A stretch of DNA of 64,000 bases from Gnetum montanum (taxonomy: Eukaryota; Streptophyta; Gnetopsida; Gnetales; Gnetaceae), in contig MNCI01004801.1 in assembly GCA_015680685.1 (NCBI GenBank), positions 726,237-790,236 on the forward strand, read 5' to 3'. This document shows, one piece after another, positions 60,170 to 64,000 of the stretch. The position numbers and the translations under genes were made by a program. Below the pieces are notes generated by a model. The model saw nothing but the letters and a program-made list of their open reading frames with translations, did no database searches and was not told where the DNA came from. Numbering within the stretch: the stretch's first letter is position 1; every line of letters begins with the position of its first letter.

Positions 60170-61535
60170 GGAAGAATTATTGGATATCCCTTGTAAAGCA
60201 TGGCTTGCTAAAGGCATCAATTCAAATGCTTTGTCTTAATCCTATGAAATCTTTTCTTCTCATTTTTTCTTAGCTGCTTAGCTAATGGTTTAGATAGTAT
60301 CATGCTTAACATTTAATTTTTGAATTTTATAGATTGTTCTTAGAGCTCTATTTTCATGCAATTCAAGACTTCTATTTGGTTTCCCTAGAAGAGTTTATGT
60401 TTTCTTTGAAAAGTGTCTTGAGAGAATATTAGTGACCATTTGGGATTGCCAACATTGGCCTTTGGTCTCACAACTAGGCTCACTAGAAATGAAGGTGTTC
60501 TTTTAAACTTGGTTTTAGGTGCTTTCTGGTCTCTAGCAACACCAAGGCCTAGATACCTCCAAATAAACTCAGTGGTTATAAAGCAAACTAAGTGAAAATG
60601 TGTGTTTGCTATTATGAATGTTGAAATGGTTGGGTTTGTGTATAAAACTGTAATTGGCTATTATAAAAGAAATTTAGCTAACCTTGTTAAATACTATGAC
60701 TCATTAAATATTTCTATTTCATCAAGTCACTTAGTCTATATAGTTCCTACAGTAGATTGCCTAATGCAAATAAAATTTCACAAAAATACTTGAGCACAAT
60801 TCTGTTGAAATCTACTCCTAATTTCCCCTAGAGAGAAATATCCATAAGAAAACTAGAAATACAGAAAGATTCAATGGATTTTAAAAGAAAGAAGAAAGGA
60901 AAGTAAATTCATGTGTAATCTCAAACATTTAGGCAAGGTGAATTGAACATGATGAAGCTCTTCACCATAAAGTTATTCCAATTCAATCTATGTTTTACAA
61001 ATTATCCAAGCCCTTCAAGCTCAACAAGCAATTTCATAAAAGAAAATATTATTAAACTACCAAAATTCTTGATAACTGACAAAGTACCAGCTTCTATTTG
61101 GCTAGTCAACAGGAGTCAAGAATTGTAAACAATAGAGCTAGCAGAAAACATTTGACAATTTCAATATTGAAATATCAAAATAATAAACTTTAAAAAATAA
61201 AGCTATTTCAAGTTAGCGCAAAGTATCAAAAATTTTTCTAGATCCTCTAGACTTACATAGGCAATTTTATAAAGACATTACTATTAAATTGCTCAAGACT
61301 CTTTTCAAAGAAAACATAAGCTCTTATATAATAGCCAAATAGAAGTCTAGAATTACATGAAATAGAGTTATAAGAGCAATCTAGAAAATTCCAAAATTAA
61401 ATGTCAAGCACAACACTATCTAAACCATTATCTAAGAAACTAAGACTAAATGAGAAGAAAAGAATTCATAGGATTAAAACAAACCATTTGAATTGATACC
61501 TTTAGCAAGCATTGGAATGAGGGTTATATGTCAAA
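60170..61535. repeat. Imperfect inverted repeat
   Basis: 60170-60425 matches the reverse complement of 61535-61295, e.g. ATCAATTCAAATG against CATTTGAATTGAT, and TTTTCTTTGAAAAG against CTTTTCAAAGAAAA. The central 60430-61150 is the inverse copy of 49946-50655. Small ORFs here show no recognised domain. Confidence 0.65.
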
Positions 61536-63339
61536 TTTAATAAGTTTTCATCAAATTTTCATTCTGCAAGAATAGTGCATCAAAGGAAAGCTTTGGTAGA
61601 GGTTCTTATGGTAGAAACAACCAATTCTTAGTGTGGAAGCCTCCCATCTTCCTTATAGCCAATGTTGATCTCTCATCCTTCTTTAATTTTCAGCCATTCC
61701 CAACAATAAGCCTGTCATGGTGCCAAAGCAATGAGAGGGAAAGAGCTGAAATATTATAATTGAAAAGGTGGATGAATGTGCTTGGGAGTTAAAAAGAAGT
61801 TCCCAAGCCCATATTCATCTAGGCTTCTTCTATCACTTCTCTAAGGTAGGCAATTCTACCTATTTTTTTCTTCGTTTCTTGTGATTTTTCCTAGTTTTTT
61901 GTTTCTTATGTGTTGATGTCAATTTCTAGATCTACTTTGGTGGAGGGATGAAAATAGAATTTTGACAAAATCCCACCTCCTATTTTGGCTGTTTCCACAT
62001 GAATCCATAGTTTTTTTTTTTTTTTTGTTTTAGCTTTTGTACATTTGATTTTGAAAATAGGGATTGTTGTTTCATGGTTTTTTCTCAAAATCTTGGGGTG
62101 TGTTTGTTTTTCTAAGATCTAGGCCTTAGGATTTGTTAAAATTAAATTTTAACAAAATCATACCCCATTATTTTGGTGTGAATTTTAATGGGTTTCAATG
62201 ATTTTTCCTATTTTGACTATTTCCATGGCTATATGAAGTCTAGGTTATGAGATTTTTGAAGTTTTGATATAAAAAAGAAAGCAAATTTCTATATTTTGTC
62301 TTGGTACAATGGCTGCACATTTATAAAATTAAAGGTTATGGATTTGTAGCCCTTTTTTAAGGATTTCTGATGGCTATTGTCTTCTTTAATTTGACCTTAA
62401 AATGAAGAAGTTATGGTTGCTTTTCTAACATTGCATAGTTAGGTTGTTTGTGTTGCTTTTGCAATTTTATGTAAATTTGCAAATTTTTTCTAAGGAAACA
62501 CAAAAGGTTTTGGCTATTTTCTAGTATGGCTTTGTAGGCATTGGCTTTAGTTTTCTAATGGAGGTGAAATCACTCCAATCTGATTTAAAACGAATTTTCT
62601 ATGAATTTTGTACTAAGCATGTGTAATAAGGATGTTTGTGCCATTTTTGGATTATTTTCCAAATTCCCAAATTTTTCTTGCATAAACAGCAAAGGTTTTG
62701 AATTTTTCCTAAGCATGGCTATGTAGGGCTCAATTTAAGCTTTTAAACATTGGTGGAATCACTCTGTTTGGACCTCAAACAATTTTTTTAATGAATTTTT
62801 TGCTATGGCTATGTGAATCAAGGAAAAACTCATGGTTATAGTACATTAACCATTTGGAAATAGAAGTGATTAATATGTGGAAATTATGTTTTTCTTTTGT
62901 GAACATGTAAAACTTAAATTTGCTTTTTAAAGAAGAGTAAAAGCTTTTTTTCTATTTTAAATAAGCTTTTACTATGGCTACATGGCTTCTTTTAAGTTTA
63001 TTTTGCTTTTTCTAAATTTGTGCATAGTTTAGATGTTTTTTTTGTTAAATTTATTCATAATTTACATAATTTAGATGTTTTTTCTAAACTTATGCTCACT
63101 TTTTTCCAAATTGATGCATAATCTAGATGTCTTTTTTTAAATTTATGCATAATTTAGACCAAGACATAGTTTTGGCCTATAATATTTTGGTTATAAAGGC
63201 TATAAAATATGGTAATAATGCTTTTATGGAATCTCTCAAGCTAATTTAGATAAAAATTTCAGAACTTTTTACAAAGGCTAATTTCACCTTTAACTTAGGA
63301 AGCTTTTCCTAAATTTTTTAAGAAATTCCAATTGGTCAT
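61536..63339. other. AT-rich region without recognised genes
   Basis: Nothing coding is seen on either strand. It includes a T homopolymer (62011-62026), loosely repeated AAATTTTTC(T/C)TAAG...GGCTATGTAG phrases (62490-62800), and a roughly 45-base tandem repeat of ATAATTTAGATGTTTTTTCT type (63010-63160). Confidence 0.5.
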
Positions 63340-64000
63340 TGATGAGACGCGACATGCATAGTGCCGCGATATTGCATCTTTCCCTGCGATATCGCGTACG
63401 CGATATCGCAGACCGCCGTCATATCTATAAATAAGAGGCGGCACTCCCCTTATTTCCCAATCCTGGCTAGAAGTAGCAAAGCTTTGGTAGATTGATCACT
63501 CCAGAGTTAGAATTTTTTCCCATGTGCACGTAGTAGGAGTCCTAGAGTGAACGGCTCTTTATTTGAGCAGCTTGTAACCTGAACCCAAGTTGTGTACGGC
63601 AATAAAGACAAACTTGATTGGATAAACCTTGCAGTACATGGTTTTATTTTATTGTTATTTACTACTTTCCTAGTGTGTACAAGTACGACTTGATTACGAG
63701 CATCTACAGATGTGTACTACTAATCAAGGAATCGACTGCTTGTCGCAACGCGTGAGTACGACTTAACTACGAGCATTGGCTGCTTGGTAACCCAGTAGCA
63801 TATTCTAGGATCTGTGCTTGGTAATCCCAGTGGTAGTCCAATGTGTACGGCTAGTTAAGGAATCGGTTGTTCATCGCTAGGCTAGAACGTGTGATAAGTC
63901 CGACTTAGTTACGAGCACCCACGGGTGTGTACGGCTAGCTAAGGAATCGGCTGCTTATCACACTTAAGCTAAATAGGTGCCTCAGTACGACCACTTCAAG
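63340..64000 (+). repeat. Athila-like LTR, cut by the window end
   Basis: Begins TGATGAGAC and carries the palindromic array (63365-63411), TATA (CTATAAATAAG, 63424-63434), AGAGTTAGAATTTTTTCCC (63504), AATAAA (63601-63606) and U5 with GTAATCCCAG and TACGAGCA units. It is the least decayed of the three family members, with many CpGs. The end CTCATCA is outside the window. Confidence 0.85.
63385..63410 (+). repeat. Perfect 26-base palindrome upstream of LTR TATA
   Basis: TGCGATATCGCGT followed at once by its exact reverse complement. It has six CpGs and two GATATC sites, and ends 13 bases before the TATA box region. A second, imperfect unit (CCGCGATATTGCA) precedes it. Confidence 0.95.

Noticed and set aside
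51301-63339. GTCAT after the LTR end at 51300 and before the LTR start at 63340, as a target-site duplication
   Set aside because: Both LTRs are on the plus strand, with the end lying left of the start, so they cannot be the two outer edges of one element. The match is likely chance.

Overview
The window looks like intergenic DNA from a plant with a large, repeat-rich nuclear genome. It is AT-rich, CpG-poor outside a few promoter arrays, and has one 689-base assembly gap. I found no intact host gene, rRNA, tRNA or CRISPR array. Nearly all that can be read is decayed Ty3/gypsy LTR retrotransposon DNA, broken by point stops (mostly of the C-to-T kind), frameshifts, deletions and nesting. The exact taxon cannot be read from the sequence; a gymnosperm or another large-genome plant would fit, but this is inference.

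Two lineages alternate. The first is Tat/Ogre-like: gag with a Cx-YH-GH-type motif, a DGA aspartic protease, RT with YVDD/YIDD, a second RNase H domain and an integrase with D-35-E spacing. Its pieces are a gag-protease (1-2495), an antisense seven-exon accessory gene (3108-6817) with its leader (to about 8730), a polymerase (9306-12795) and an LTR-like region (14369 to about 16060). A second polymerase (23731-27235) is followed by a remnant LTR end, a second gag-protease (28185-31490) and two more LTR-like regions (33301-34543 and 36154-37905). A minus-strand gag lies at 51301-52560, with its LTR-like region at 52605-54930.

The second lineage is Athila-like, with LTRs that start TGATGAG and end CTCATCA and a primer-binding site matching plant tRNA-Asp. 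A minus-strand, polymerase-deleted copy spans about 16157-21518. A plus-strand copy runs from 37911 to 51300 (gag, protease, RT, integrase, spacer, accessory ORF, polypurine tract, 3' LTR). Its 3' LTR is split by a roughly 2.3-kb insert that carries a fragment resembling the linker of an ABCB transporter. Parts of a third copy lie at 54931-58440, and an inverted accessory-ORF half at 58440-59710. A further LTR of this family enters at 63340 and leaves the window.

The most interesting signal is in the Athila-like accessory-ORF module. In three copies the ORF has its own TATA box, a conserved leader, a 5'-UTR intron whose acceptor abuts the ATG, and a palindromic array just upstream of the TATA box. 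The palindrome differs between elements, but in two elements it is the same kind found upstream of the TATA box in that element's own LTR. This suggests that the internal and LTR promoters share, and co-evolve with, one palindromic control element. The second notable system is the antisense, intron-containing accessory gene between protease and RT of a Tat-like element; seven exons join in frame.
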